A DNA stretch of 55,725 nucleotides from Globomyces pollinis-pini (taxonomy: Eukaryota; Chytridiomycota; Chytridiomycetes; Rhizophydiales; Globomycetaceae): NCBI GenBank assembly GCA_025399215.1, contig MU621187.1:2032-57756 (forward strand). The letters run 5' to 3'. Position 1 is the first letter of the stretch. The number at the start of each line of letters is the position of its first letter. A program made the position numbers and the translations under genes. This document shows, in pieces, positions 12,111 to 22,833 of the stretch. Below the pieces are notes generated by a model, which searched no databases, was not told the DNA's origin, and saw only the letters and a program-made list of their open reading frames with translations.

Positions 12111-12161
12111 ATGGTAATTTTAATCTTTACCGCGAAGAACGAAGAACGTTAACGTAACAAC

Positions 12162-13040
12162 ATGGATAGTGTTGAAATACCAAGAATAGATATCTTCAAT
12201 AACTTCTGCTTTTCCTTAATGGTTGGATCTTTGATGATTGATTTTATAAAACTGACTGTTCTATCCGTTAAGCCAATTCCAAGAGCATCTACGTTTATTT
12301 TGATAGCTTTGGTGTTTATGATAATCAGTTTGGTGATTTCAGCAACACGAAGGAGTCAGCCCTCATACACTGGTTTTATATTAGGAATCATAGGACAGTA
12401 TCTCCAACTACTTGCAATCATGCTAATTGTTTATTTATCATACCTTCGAACCAGCATTTTACACACTTTTCAACCCAGAATAGAAAATATATCAAAAGTG
12501 CTGATAGTAGCCTTTGTTCCAATGGCATGGACTGTTAGAATCATCAATACAATTAATGACGTGAATCAATTCAAAAACCGAGAAGCAACCGTTTCCTTTA
12601 TTACTCAGCAAGTTACAAGATGTACTTTGATCTTAATTGCAAGTATATTCGTATTATATTTTGAAACTTATACAACCCTTCAAATATTCAAAACGATAGG
12701 TAACACGTTGCAACATGCATCACACTTGTCCAACCAAAAGCGGATTGAGATATATGCCAAGTTGCTGTCATTTCTCATATTGATTATGTTTTTATTATCG
12801 TTTGCATTTCAATTGTTAATGATTTTTGATATTACTGTTGGATTTACACCTTTGTATTCTATTGGATGGAGCTTGGTGTTAAAGAGAATGATTGAATTCA
12901 AAACGGATTTCAACACACTCATGAACTCTCTTTTTAGTGATGGCCTCCCTCTTTCTAGTAGCAGTCCAGTTAGCGATCCGGAAAAACAGAGTCAAGAGTG
13001 TCGTGTAATATGTTTGCCACCAGTCGATAATATATTTTGA
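12162..13040 (+). CDS. Seven-TM protein, tandem family member 1 (292 aa)
   Basis: Intronless. Seven hydrophobic segments can be drawn, at about residues 12-32, 40-59, 68-92, 107-128, 149-170, 201-224 and 233-247. Fixed motifs are IPRIDIFNN at the start, LTVLSVKPIPRAS after TM1, SYLRTSILHTF after TM3, TVRIINTINDVNQF, FETYTTLQIFKTIG after TM5 and GWSLVLKRMIEFKTDFN after TM7. A Ser-rich polar tail ends in VDNIF. No signal peptide. I do not recognise the family. Seven TM and short loops allow a receptor role, but that is a guess. About 65-75% identical by eye to the next two genes. Confidence 0.8.
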   Translation: MDSVEIPRIDIFNNFCFSLMVGSLMIDFIKLTVLSVKPIPRASTFILIALVFMIISLVISATRRSQPSYTGFILGIIGQYLQLLAIMLIVYLSYLRTSILHTFQPRIENISKVLIVAFVPMAWTVRIINTINDVNQFKNREATVSFITQQVTRCTLILIASIFVLYFETYTTLQIFKTIGNTLQHASHLSNQKRIEIYAKLLSFLILIMFLLSFAFQLLMIFDITVGFTPLYSIGWSLVLKRMIEFKTDFNTLMNSLFSDGLPLSSSSPVSDPEKQSQECRVICLPPVDNIF

Positions 13041-13369
13041 GTTCTTTAGCATCGAATGTTTTTTTATCATTTGATCACTTGTTACATAGGATTTAATTTT
13101 AACTGATACAAGGTTCTGTGCTATCAAAACGATAAGCAACCAAAATATTAATTCTGCTTTGCCTATTCATCAAATTCTCAATATCATTGGAAATAATCTG
13201 AAAATCATCATGTTTAAAAAAACTGTAACATTTGGTCTTACGACCTACCAAGAGTTTGAGTTGAGGGCAAACCGACCTGAACTCAGGACTGCTTATCTTA
13301 AATCATGTATTAAAATGTGGCAAAATTGTACAGTTGAAGAAGTCACTATTCAGAATTCATTTAGTTTGT
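13041..13369. other. Intergenic, no supported gene
   Basis: A 72-codon plus-strand frame (13159-13377) runs into the promoter motif of the next gene and has no recognisable features. I regard it as chance. Confidence 0.5.
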
Positions 13370-13379
13370 TGACGTGACA
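13370..13379 (+). promoter_or_regulatory. TGACGTGACA element upstream of 7TM gene 2
   Basis: Same element as at 12101, here 45 bp before the start codon and followed by CTGTTAGTTTTATTCTTTGCC, which aligns with the paralogous upstream sequence. Confidence 0.55.
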
Positions 13380-13423
13380 CTGTTAGTTTTATTCTTTGCC
13401 ACGAAGAAAGTTACCTTAACGAC

Positions 13424-14293
13424 ATGGACACGATTGAGATATCGAGAATAGATATCTTCAACAATTTATTCTTTTCCCTGATGGTTGGATCCTTGATTAT
13501 CGATTTCATAAAACTAACTGTGTTATCCGTGAAGCCCATTCCACGAGCATCTAAAATTATTTTGATAGCGGTGGTTTTGATGATAATCAGCTTGGTGATT
13601 TCGGCAACAAGAAAGAGTCAGTCGGTAGAGACTGCTTTTATACTAGGAATTATAGGAAATTATATCCTCCTAATTGCCACCATGTTGATTGCTTACTTTT
13701 CGTACCTTCGAACCAGCATCTTACATACTTTTAAGCCCAACTTGAAATATTTATCTATATCATTGATGGTCGCGTTTGTTTTAATGGCATGGACTGTTCG
13801 AATCATCAATACAATCAATGATGTGAATCAATTTAACGAGCAAGAAGCATCCATTTCTTTGATGGTTCAACAAGTTTCAAGATGTGGTTTGATCTTGATC
13901 GCAAGTTTATTCGTATTGTATTTTGAAACCTACACAACGCTTCAAATATTCAAAACAATTGGTAGCTCATCACAGAATGAATCCCATATATCTAATCAAA
14001 GACGAATCGAGACGTATGCCAAATTACTCTCAAGTCTCATTTTTATTATGTTTTTATTATCCTTTCTCTTTCAACTGTTGTTGCTGTTTGATATTAATGT
14101 TGGATTCACACCGTTGTATACTATTGGATGGAGTTTGATGTTGAAGAGAATGATTGAATTCAAGACGGATTTCAACTCTATTATGAGCTCACGTTTTAGC
14201 AGCGTGCCAGCATTTTCCAGTGGCGGACCTGTTAGTAATCCAATAAGAGAATCTCAGGCAGTAGCTTTGCTACCAGTTGATAATAAATACTGA
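13424..14293 (+). CDS. Seven-TM protein, tandem family member 2 (289 aa)
   Basis: Intronless paralogue of the gene at 12162, with all motifs kept (IPRAS after TM1, SYLRTSILHTF, NTINDVNQF, FETYTTLQIFKTIG, LKRMIEFKTDFNS). It differs mainly in the TM2-TM3 loop and in the Ser-rich tail, which ends VDNKY. Same strand and spacing as its neighbours, with its own upstream GACGTGACA element, so each copy probably has its own promoter. Confidence 0.8.
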   Translation: MDTIEISRIDIFNNLFFSLMVGSLIIDFIKLTVLSVKPIPRASKIILIAVVLMIISLVISATRKSQSVETAFILGIIGNYILLIATMLIAYFSYLRTSILHTFKPNLKYLSISLMVAFVLMAWTVRIINTINDVNQFNEQEASISLMVQQVSRCGLILIASLFVLYFETYTTLQIFKTIGSSSQNESHISNQRRIETYAKLLSSLIFIMFLLSFLFQLLLLFDINVGFTPLYTIGWSLMLKRMIEFKTDFNSIMSSRFSSVPAFSSGGPVSNPIRESQAVALLPVDNKY

Positions 14294-14786
14294 TTCCTTG
14301 ACTTTACTTTACCAATTAACCACCTGCTATCTACAGACTGTTTGAGTTTTTTCGTAAGTGGAAAACTATTTTTTGTTCCACGGACACCATTACATCAAAT
14401 AAAAATATTCATCTCCTTAGAGATCTCTTTATGAATAAAAATAATTGGAGTTCAACATTTTTGTATAACTCTTCTGAAAAGTATTTGATTGGTAAGTGTC
14501 GAAACACCTCTAAGGTTTTCTTTCATGAGAAACGAAGAAACGCACTCATAAACACAGAAACTATAATCGACGAAAGTCAAATTCCGTACCAAGTGGGTGT
14601 GAAAGAGCTCCTAGAGAATAAAACGAGATTGTAGAAATAAAACGAGATAGTGGAGGAACGAAAACCGACCATTAGACGCTTCTATTCCCAATTTCTTATA
14701 AATTTGCTACTTTAGTTTCCTCCCATTCATTGTATACTATATAATATATTTAAAGATATTTCTATCAGGATTTATTGTTGTTTCGC
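14294..14786. other. Intergenic, weak ORF only
   Basis: A 67-codon frame at 14431-14634 (polar, basic) has no family resemblance and no counterpart in the other two intergenic gaps of the array. Nothing else is visible. Confidence 0.45.
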
Positions 14787-14796
14787 CGACGTGACA
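14787..14796 (+). promoter_or_regulatory. CGACGTGACA element upstream of 7TM gene 3
   Basis: Third occurrence of the element, 38 bp before the start codon and followed by ATGGTAATTTTTACTCTT. The repeated element with decaying flanks suggests functional constraint rather than only shared ancestry. Confidence 0.55.
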
Positions 14797-14833
14797 ATGG
14801 TAATTTTTACTCTTAGAAATTCACATTAACGAC

Positions 14834-15700
14834 ATGGATACTGTTCAAATACCAAGAATAGACATCTTCAACAATTTCTGCTATTCCTTAATGGTTGGAT
14901 CTTTGATAATTGATTTTTTAAAACTGACTGTTCTATCCGTGAAGCCTATTCCTAGAACTTCAAAAATTGTCTTGATGGCTTTGGTGTTTATGATAATCAG
15001 TTTGGTGATTTCAGCAACAAGAAAGAGCATGTCTCCACTTCTTTCTTTTATAATGGGAATGGTAGCAATATATCTTCAACAGTTTGCCATAATGTTAATT
15101 GTTTACTTGTCATACCTTCGAACCAGCACTTTATATAATGTTCAGCCCAACTTGAAATACTTATCAAACATGTTGATAGTCGTGTTAGTTGCAATGGCAT
15201 GGAGTGTTCGAATCATCAATAATATTAATGACGTGAATCAATTTACCAACCACGAAGCACCTATTCCTTTTATTACTCAACAAATTATGAAATGCATTTT
15301 GAACTTGGTAGCCAGTGTATTCGTATTATATTTTGAAACCTATACGACTCTTCAAATTTTCAAAACCATTGGTAGTTCATCGCGACATCCTGCTCATATA
15401 TCTAATCAGAAACGAATCGAGACATACGCCAAATTGCTTTCATTTCTTATTTTTATGATGTTTCTACTATCGTTTCTCTTTCAATTGCTGTTGATGTTTG
15501 ATATTAACGTTGGATTCACCCCTTTGTATTCTATTGGATGGAGTTTGGTGTTGAAGAGAATGATTGAATTCAAAACCGATTTCAACTCAATTATGAGCAC
15601 TCGCACTAGTAGTGGACCAGCACGTTCTAATAGCCGAGCCAGTAATCCAATAAGAGAATCTCAGACACAATCTTTGCTATCAATTGATAATAAATATTGA
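14834..15700 (+). CDS. Seven-TM protein, tandem family member 3 (288 aa)
   Basis: Third intronless paralogue with the same seven hydrophobic segments and motifs. The tail ends in IDNKY and carries SNPIRESQ as in member 2, so members 2 and 3 are closest in the tail. No frame damage is seen, consistent with all three being functional. Confidence 0.8.
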   Translation: MDTVQIPRIDIFNNFCYSLMVGSLIIDFLKLTVLSVKPIPRTSKIVLMALVFMIISLVISATRKSMSPLLSFIMGMVAIYLQQFAIMLIVYLSYLRTSTLYNVQPNLKYLSNMLIVVLVAMAWSVRIINNINDVNQFTNHEAPIPFITQQIMKCILNLVASVFVLYFETYTTLQIFKTIGSSSRHPAHISNQKRIETYAKLLSFLIFMMFLLSFLFQLLLMFDINVGFTPLYSIGWSLVLKRMIEFKTDFNSIMSTRTSSGPARSNSRASNPIRESQTQSLLSIDNKY

Positions 15701-15795
15701 CTTCTTTATAATTTGATTTCGTAATTTGAGCTGTTGTTTTCTCTTGGTTTGAATTTCTTTGAAAATTGGAAAAGTCGCATTCAGTTCAACATCAA

Positions 15796-17354
15796 ATGAT
15801 ACGCTTAAAAATAATCCTCAATTGGAACCATTTTCAGGAATCCGGAATTCAATTAAGAAAGTTATTTCCATATCAATTATCATCACAATTTCGAAGGTTT
15901 AGTACTGGAAATGATAAACTGGATAACAACTGTTTACCTTACGTCTCTGCAAGAAAATACAAAGGTATTGGCCATTAATGTAGTAATTATCAGGTGAATG
16001 GAGGTCCAAAACCAAACAGTTGAGAAGGAATGTTACGAAAGAGGAAGCTAATTTACAACGTGCTACAACTCTGGAAGGTTCAAAAAAAGTTGTAGCTTTA
16101 GCAATAAGCAGGTACTCATATCAATGATAACAAGGTAGTAATTTAATAATGTTTGGTGCAAAATTTTATGGTGCATTAGCATCTGGTTCAGCATCTATGT
16201 GGGCAGAATCCATGCATTCCCTAGCAGATGTTTTAAATGAAAGGTAGATAATCAAATAATTTTTTTTTATTTTAGCTTATTGATGTGGGGAATTTGGCGT
16301 TCATTAAAAAAACCTGGTAAACATTGTATTCAATCTAAATTCCCAGATATTGATCATCCTTACGGTTATATGACTGAAAAGTATGCATGGGCACTTGTTA
16401 GTGGAGTGGGTGTATTCTTTTTAGGTGGTGGTGTCACTTTGTAAGTTCTGATCAAATTAACGGTATAGATATCATGGTTTAAGTGGTTTATTAGCTGGTG
16501 GGCATATTTTGGGTGATATTCAACCAGCTTTAATGGCTCTGGGTGGGTGTCTTTTATTTGAAATGGCTACTTTGACTGTAGCTTATAGACATATTTCAAA
16601 ATCAGCTGCTGTAGCTGGTGTCACATTCTATGATTATTTAAAAAAAGGTGCAGATCCAACATCTGTTCAAGTCTTTATGGAAGATTCCGCAGCGTTATTG
16701 GGTGTTATGATAGCAGGAACTTCTTTAGTAATGTCTAAATATTTGGCACTTCCATGGTTAGATTCCATGGGTTCTATTACAATTGGTTTATTGCTGGTAA
16801 GAAAATATTTAATGAACCAATAATAGTCCTCCGTTGCTGTTTTCTTAGTGCGACGAAATATTGCTGGTAAAAACTTATGATAATCTAAAGCTTTGTTTAG
16901 GACTAGTACAGAATCGTATGGAGCGCGATCGAGAAGAAGAAATTATTGCATTACTAGAATCAGATCCAGTTGTCAAGTAACACTACAATTCTGACCAAAT
17001 TAGATCCGTACATGATATTAAATCGACCAGTATTGGACCAGATTGGGCAAGATTTAAAGGTACAATTTTTGAAATCTTACTTTAGCCGAAATTCTATTTG
17101 ATGGAAAAGAAATTGTACGAAGATATCATTTGCAAAACCCACATAAACTAAAACAAGAGATATCGTTATTGAAGTCCTTTGAAACTGACAAGGAGATCAC
17201 GGATTGGATAGTATTTCAAGGTGGAGATGTCTTGACCATGTTGGGAAAAGAAGTAGATAGATTGGAGGTAGAAATTCAGGTATTTTTCAATAATTCTAAT
17301 ACCACCTAGTCCATTCGACCTGAAGTCAAACATATTGATTTAGAAATACTTTAA
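15796..17354 (+). CDS. SLC30A9: Zinc transporter SLC30A9/ZnT9, mitochondrial (421 aa)
   Basis: ZnT9 is a cation-diffusion-facilitator family exporter that moves zinc out of mitochondria. Eleven exons: 15796-15964, 15994-16111, 16139-16243, 16276-16316, 16347-16440, 16469-16796, 16827-16866, 16901-16976, 17004-17059, 17086-17279 and 17310-17354. All ten introns are 26-34 nt. The first ~40 residues are basic and amphipathic and contain RRFST, a typical presequence cleavage context, which favours the ATG at 15796 over one ten codons upstream. Landmarks: NLIMFGAKFYGALASGSASMW, ESMHSLADVLNES, DIDHPYGYMTEKYAW, YHGLSGLL, FEMATLTVAYRHI, FMEDSAALLGVMIAG, LPWLDSMGSI and a soluble C-terminal domain. Confidence 0.95.
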
Positions 17355-17447
17355 TCATAATAATCTTATTTAAATAAACAGCCATGAATATCAAATTAAA
17401 TTTTCTTCAGTTTATTATCTATACAATATTATTAGTTGAAACCCATT

Positions 17448-18506
17448 TCAAGTTTTCTCACACACTTTATGAACTTGTTCGGGAATTTCTATTGAATCAG
17501 ATGGCCAAGGTATGAAGGTAGATATAGTAGGTTCTAATACTGGTTTGTTTTTAGTTGATCGATCTGATGAAGAACATTTACTTCTTGGTAATGGATTTCC
17601 ATGATAAGTATAATGAAACGCAAATAAATGTACCCAACCTTTTCCGACATTAAAAATAATTTGGATCATTGATAAATAGAAACTTCCTTTAGTTTCAAAA
17701 ATCAAGTATAATCTGTTTAATGTACTAGGGATAATGATCAGACACGATGCAATACAATACGATTTGCAAAGTCGTACTGCCGTCTCTCTATATTTCATTG
17801 CACTTGGGGATGGATCAATTCTATAATGATTAACATAAAGTAATGAAACTTACAAATCTTTTGAAATAGTTTTCAATTGATTCATTGAAACAGTGAATGA
17901 AATGGTTGAAAATATAATTGATGCCCAAGCGAATATGAAATAGAATAAGAATTGGTTTAACCCATTATAATTTTCTTTTCGAATCCAACAATAAAAGGAA
18001 GCTGTCAATGGATTAAAAACAAAGAGTTTCAGTTACCATCACCGTAAAAATTGGAATTTGGAGTTAATAGTGGGATATACGCAAGTAAAAATGAAAATGC
18101 AAATATAGTAGCTGGTACCAGTGTGAGTAGTTTAATACTGATCAATTTGATTTGACCATGAAAGACAACAATATACAATACATGAGCAGCCAAGAAACAC
18201 TCTAAAAGTCTTGAAGTCAATACACTTGTTTGAAGAACCATCGCTTGTAATTGACAAAACAGTGGAATATTTAGAAATAGTGTAGCAGGCATATAAAATA
18301 CTAAAATCAGTCAGTAATAGTAATTTACTTCCAGCTATAAAATCAATGAATCCTAGAGCCAGTATAATTCTTCCTGTAGTTGTTTTAAAGTATTGAGGAG
18401 TTGTTTTTGTTTGATACAATAGGTAAGCAGAAGTCAATATGGTTATCAAACCAAAGAAAACAGTTGAGATATTCAGTAAAATGGTATATGATGATGACAT
18501 GTTCAA
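17448..18506 (-). CDS. cAMP-receptor-like seven-TM GPCR A (320 aa)
   Basis: Exons are 18329-18506, 18037-18300, 17854-18001 and 17448-17820; introns are 28, 35 and 33 nt. Seven TM segments are spread over the exons. The organisation and the motif F-Y-C-W-I-R-K before TM5 resemble the Dictyostelium cAR/class E and fungal cAR-like receptor group. A cytoplasmic tail with a Ser/Lys-rich stretch (RSKCSSSDRSTK) and IPWPSDS follows TM7. A tandem paralogue is the next gene on the same strand. The ligand is unknown. The alternative is another 7TM family with convergent motifs. Confidence 0.75.
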
Positions 18507-18987
18507 ATCCTTCGTATTCGTGATTCTCTAATGGTTTATTTGAACACTTTATTGATTTGTAGTTAAAATAAAATTGACCAAATCATACTCCAATTTCAAT
18601 GTCTTTTCTTCTTCGTTTTGGGTAAAAATAACGCCATCGGTACTGAATTGAGTGTTTGGTGAATACAATGGGCCAAATGAAACAGGTTTTTCCATTCAAC
18701 CCACAATTTATGGCGGAGGTTTAAATGTGAGTTGTAGTAGAGTAAGGTGTTTGAAATTCTATTGGTTAAATAGTAGAAAGATGCATTTAATCCGGTGTAG
18801 TTTGTGTGACCTTGTGTGGTGTGTTTGTATTAAAATACAACGCAAATTGTATTATTTTCTGTATTATGGATTATTAAAAAGTACAATAGTAGGTAGGACA
18901 ATTGTCAATATCATTAAAATTATATTTTATTTTGGATATTATGAACAGGAACCATGAACTGTAACAGCACCACCTTGCGGGTTATTG
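18507..18987. other. Intergenic, no supported gene
   Basis: A 101-codon plus-strand frame here is antisense to nothing known and has no domain; its Cys/Trp-rich content looks random. The promoter region of GPCR A lies within about 100 bp of 18506, but no motif stands out. Confidence 0.4.
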
Positions 18988-19989
18988 TTAAACCATAGCG
19001 GAGTTGACCTTTTCGTGTTTAATACTAAATTCACCAGAGTCAGAAGGCCAGGGAATGATAGTGGACTCTGTAGCTTGCTGATTACTGGCTGAATTCACTG
19101 TCCTTGAGTGGTTATTTTTTGTCCACGTAAATGTATAGTGAAATGCTGCTAAATGGAATAGACCTTTGCCAGGACTTCCAATAGTTTGTATAAAACTGAG
19201 GAAGAAAGATCCTCTATCATGAAACATCATATATATTCGATTTATCGAACCAGGGATGATGATTAGAATGGATGCGACCAAATAGGAGAAACAGAGTCGA
19301 ATTGCCCATTCTCTATAACTTAAAGCAGTAGCGCTGAGTTCATTCCTATGGAATTAATCAATTAAATATTTACTTTCCAGATTCCTTCTTTAGATGACAC
19401 ATTGATATCTTGAAGGATATAGTGGAGAATATAATACTAGCCCATGCAATGAAGTAATAAAAGACCATTTGATTCAACCCACCAAAATTATCTTTTCTAA
19501 TCCAACAGTAGAGAAATGCTGGGCCATAGAACGAATTCTGAGGGCTGAGTTGATTAATAAATATAGGGAGAACAGAAAATGAAATTGGTAATATCCCGGC
19601 TATAACAAACAAATAATGGTTTCGAAAAGTTGTTATTTGAGCACGAAACACCACAATGGATAATATATGATATGCTAAACAGCACTCCAAGAATCTAGAA
19701 GCCAATGATCCACTTAGAATCAAAATTGACTGAATATTGCAAAGAACTGGGATGGTGAAGAACAGCCTTGCGGGTATAAAAGCAACTAACATATTTAACA
19801 GAAACCCAAATTACATGAAGATATCAAATCCACAATTGCAATGGCTATGATAAACTTTCCGGCTCCTGATTTAAAATACTGTGAATATGATTTGAAATTG
19901 AGTAACAAACTCAAAGAAGCGATTGCAGTCGACACTCCAAAGAAAGCGGTAGAATAATCCAGTATTGTCTTTTCCAGGTTAGACCCCAT
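18988..19989 (-). CDS. cAMP-receptor-like seven-TM GPCR B (314 aa)
   Basis: Exons are 19815-19989, 19374-19785 and 18988-19345; introns are 29 and 28 nt. Closely parallel to GPCR A: short N-terminus, TM1 GVSTAIASLSLLLNF, second loop FYGPAFLYCWIRKDN, TM5 FYYFIAWASIIFSTISF, TM6 SYLVASILIIIPGSINRIYM and tail motif IIPWPSDSGE, shared with A. It lacks one of A's introns (the one before TM5), so either A gained or B lost it after duplication. Likely a plasma-membrane receptor; signalling partners are not in the window. Confidence 0.75.
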
Positions 19990-21293
19990 CCTGTACGTTT
20001 GATTTGTAAAGTTCCCTTCATCGATTCACAATTCTTATGGTTATCCAATTGGGAAGCGTTGTTTCACCATCACATGATGGTATTGTCCATACTGAATTGA
20101 ATAATATGGTAGTTTGCAAGTTGCATTATGGATGGTAAGACAGGATAATTCTATCATGGAAGGGAATGTAATCCAAACAATCATCAGGTATTATTGGTTT
20201 GAAAATTTTCTGTACATCGTGTTTTGTACATTCTGACTATTAAGGATTTTGTAACCTCCAATCAGATAATCGTTCACAAACTCCAAAATAAAATGATATA
20301 GACATGATTTTTGGTACTTTAGTAAAGAATAATAGTGGTAAAATCACTGGCCAAAATTCCTATTGAAATTCACATGCTCCAAAGTCAGAAACGGCGAGTT
20401 CTACCATTTACATCCAATTGTCTGACAAACTGTTTGGCTTATTGCTGACCATGTGTTGCGTATTGCCAAAATGAAGTTGCTAGCAAGCCAGAATTAAACT
20501 TGTCTATTTTCATTTATATACTGGCTAGTTAGTTACTTTGGTTATTCACAAAGTTTTGGAGCTCAGCATATCAGAGACAAATGGATACTATATTGCGGCT
20601 TGTTTTGCTCATTGGTGTTGTCCGTGTCTTACGCGAACTCAAGCGAATTCCGAATTGAACGAAGTAGGAATTTTGTTAGAAATGAACCTGACTGACGTGA
20701 TTAGTCTGGTTAATATATATATATATTGAAACAGCTGTAACTATCTCGTTTAGGTGTTGGCAAAAAGCATGACATCGAATGGACACAGCAAGCTGTGTTG
20801 GTTACTTCCACCCTGACTCCCACTAAGAAAACGACTCTGACCAGTACCTCATGAGTTTCCAGCCTTAAAAGAGAACGCATTCAGAACTGTTTATTTAATT
20901 GTCTTTGAAACAATCTTGATGATTCTTTCATCGTGTTTTGTACATTATACCTATTATGCATTTTGTAACTAATTTACTTTACAGACTTTAACTTCCAATC
21001 ACCAAACGCTTTGAAGAGTTAACTACCAGACAACATTTTCGGTACTCTGGTAAAAAAACTGATTCACCTTGTCTAGTATGTTTAATGTTACACCTCTTTG
21101 TTCATCTTTCATTGAATGAAACCTTTGATGAGCATAATTGGAAATTTCGAAATACTAACCATAAACTTTAATTGATCAGTAATTTAAAGTACCAAAAGTT
21201 ATTGAAGTACATACTCATAATAATAGAGTTAAGCTTTATTAGTAGTTTAGTATCTTTTATTGGAATGTATTTCATATTCAACTGATTATAAGT
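19990..21293. other. Mostly non-coding, contains a PLAC8 relic
   Basis: Apart from the PLAC8 fragment at 20538-20729 I find no gene. The segment about 20790-20880 resembles 21957-22018 (shared CAGCAAGCTGT and CTAAGAAAACG blocks), so part of the later PLAC8/TM region is repeated here in decayed form. Confidence 0.5.
20538..20729 (+). pseudogene. PLAC8 C-terminal relic
   Basis: The frame encodes YIAACFAHWCCPCLTRTQANSELNEVG, matching the last ~28 residues of the intact PLAC8 proteins (DFIADCVAHWCCPCLALTQ...). The upstream Cys-rich half of the domain is absent and the downstream sequence drifts into an unrelated tail. It is a truncated copy. Confidence 0.8.
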
Positions 21294-21722
21294 TTAGAAT
21301 TTAGGTTGTTGAGCAGCGGCTAAAGCGGCTTTCTGTTTTGGCTTTTGAACGTAGTAATAATAACAGCAGTAAACAAATACGACTAATCCACCAATTCCTC
21401 TACCAATGTTAAAAATCGTTTGAGGTCCGCTTAATTTGAAAGCAGCAGCAGTGGTTGTGCTAGTGGTTGTTGTTCCTCCAGTTGATACAGTACCCATAAG
21501 AAGGACATTTTCACTTGGTGGAATTAATGAACCACTTACTGGCGCACCATTACCGAAGGCAGTACAAGAGGAAGTGTAATAAGATCAAGCAGCAGGCTCT
21601 GAGCAGGATGAGGAGTATATGGAAGATCCAGCCCATGCCCCGTCCTTACAGAAACAGTAACAAGTGTTTGGAACTTGAGCCAAGGTTTGAAGGAACAACG
21701 AAAGCAAGAAGATTAATTTCAT
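21294..21722 (-). pseudogene. Small TM protein, nonsense-mutated copy
   Basis: Collinear with the intact genes at 22396 and 24288 from the signal peptide (MKLIFLLSLFLQTLAQ) to the C-terminal QQPKF, 143 codons in total. One in-frame TGA at 21595-21597 replaces the Cys that follows EPAA in the paralogues. The rest of the frame is open. Recent loss is likely, since no other damage is visible. Its divergent PLAC8 partner (21860) is also broken. Confidence 0.8.
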
Positions 21723-21859
21723 TGGATTATTTCAAATGCTGGAGATTTTTTTGATGCATGAAACAGTATCACGCCTCCTACCATTTTTGGAAATAAATGA
21801 TTGGACTGTCATTCCAATTGGAGTCCTTTTAAAAAAGAATCTCATTCCCTTTTGTAACC

Positions 21860-22048
21860 ATGGATCAAAACCAAACTTATCAATCACAACAACAAAACTA
21901 TCAACAACCCCAACAACAGTATGCTCCTCCTCAATACCCGATTCAAAATCGCAAAAACTGGATCCAGCAAGCTGTCTTTTGTATTCTAAGAAAACGCCTC
22001 TGCACAGTATGCTGTGAGTCCTTTTCGTACCGTATAATTTTGAATTAA
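21860..22048 (+). pseudogene. PLAC8 gene, N-terminal stub
   Basis: Begins MDQNQTYQSQQQNYQQPQQQ, as in the intact PLAC8 gene at 23027, then leaves the family after the Gln-rich head. No PLAC8 domain follows. It pairs head to head with the nonsense-mutated small TM gene (137 bp apart), so the whole divergent pair has decayed together. Confidence 0.75.
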
Positions 22049-22395
22049 ATTACCTATTCTGAGAATATAAAGTTCCAACCTATGGGTTCTCACCCTTAAT
22101 ATTCTCATTTTATTAACACTTGCATATAGTTGCGAAATGACAGTTCTTTTCGTAGTAAAGAAACCAAGCCGACTCCAGATAATGCAGCACCTTGTCAAAT
22201 ATAGCCACTTTAATCTATTGTTCATCTTCTATTGAATGAAATCTTCAATGATTATAATTCTGAAAGTATTGTCAAAAAATTCGTAATGCAATATACCAAA
22301 CTTATCGAAGTACATACTCATAATAATTTAGTAAGGTTTATTGGTAGTTTAGTATGTTTTATTGGAATGTATTTCATATTCAATTGATTATAAGT

Positions 22396-22833
22396 TTAGA
22401 ATTTGGGTTGTTGAGCAGCGGCTAAAGCAGCAGCTTTCTGTTTTGGCTTTTGAACGTAGTAATAGTAACAACAGTAAGCAAACACAACTAATCCACCAAT
22501 CCCTCTGCCAATGTTGAAAATCATTTGTGGACCGCTGAATTCGAAAGCAGCAGCAGTGGTTGTGGTAGTGGTTGTTGTTCCTCCAGTTGATTTAGAACCC
22601 ATAGTTGGTACATTGGCACTTGGTGGGGTTGATGAACCACTTACTGGCGCACCATTACCGAAGACAGTACAAGAGGATGAGTAAAAAGAGCAAGCAGCAG
22701 GCTCTGAGCAGGATGCAGAGTAGAGAGTAGATCCAGCATAAGCACCGTCCTTACAGAAACAGTAACAAGTTTTTCCAGATTGCGGTATAGCCAAAGTCTG
22801 TAGGAACAAAGAAAGTAAGAAGAGTAATTTCAT
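22396..22833 (-). CDS. Small secreted/type I TM protein, Cys-rich (145 aa)
   Basis: Residues 1-17 are a signal peptide (MKLLFLLSLFLQTLA). The ectodomain has a dense Cys block (CYCFCKDGAYAGS...CSEPAAC...SSSC), followed by a Gly/Ser/Thr-rich stalk with a run of eight Thr. A TM helix (IGGLVVFAYCCYYYYV) follows with juxtamembrane Cys pairs and a short basic tail KPKQKAAALAAAQQPKF. I chose the Met that aligns with the paralogue start; an ATG seven codons upstream is possible. It is divergent from a PLAC8 gene 193 bp away. Family not recognised; possibly a wall- or membrane-associated protein. Confidence 0.75.
   Translation of the reverse strand: MKLLFLLSLFLQTLAIPQSGKTCYCFCKDGAYAGSTLYSASCSEPAACSFYSSSCTVFGNGAPVSGSSTPPSANVPTMGSKSTGGTTTTTTTTAAAFEFSGPQMIFNIGRGIGGLVVFAYCCYYYYVQKPKQKAAALAAAQQPKF

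Noticed and set aside
13159..13377. 72-codon ORF in the first 7TM spacer
   Set aside because: Overlaps the conserved promoter element of the next gene and has no counterpart in the other spacer.
18652..18957. 101-codon ORF between the GPCR genes
   Set aside because: No domain, no paralogue, composition like flanking non-coding DNA.
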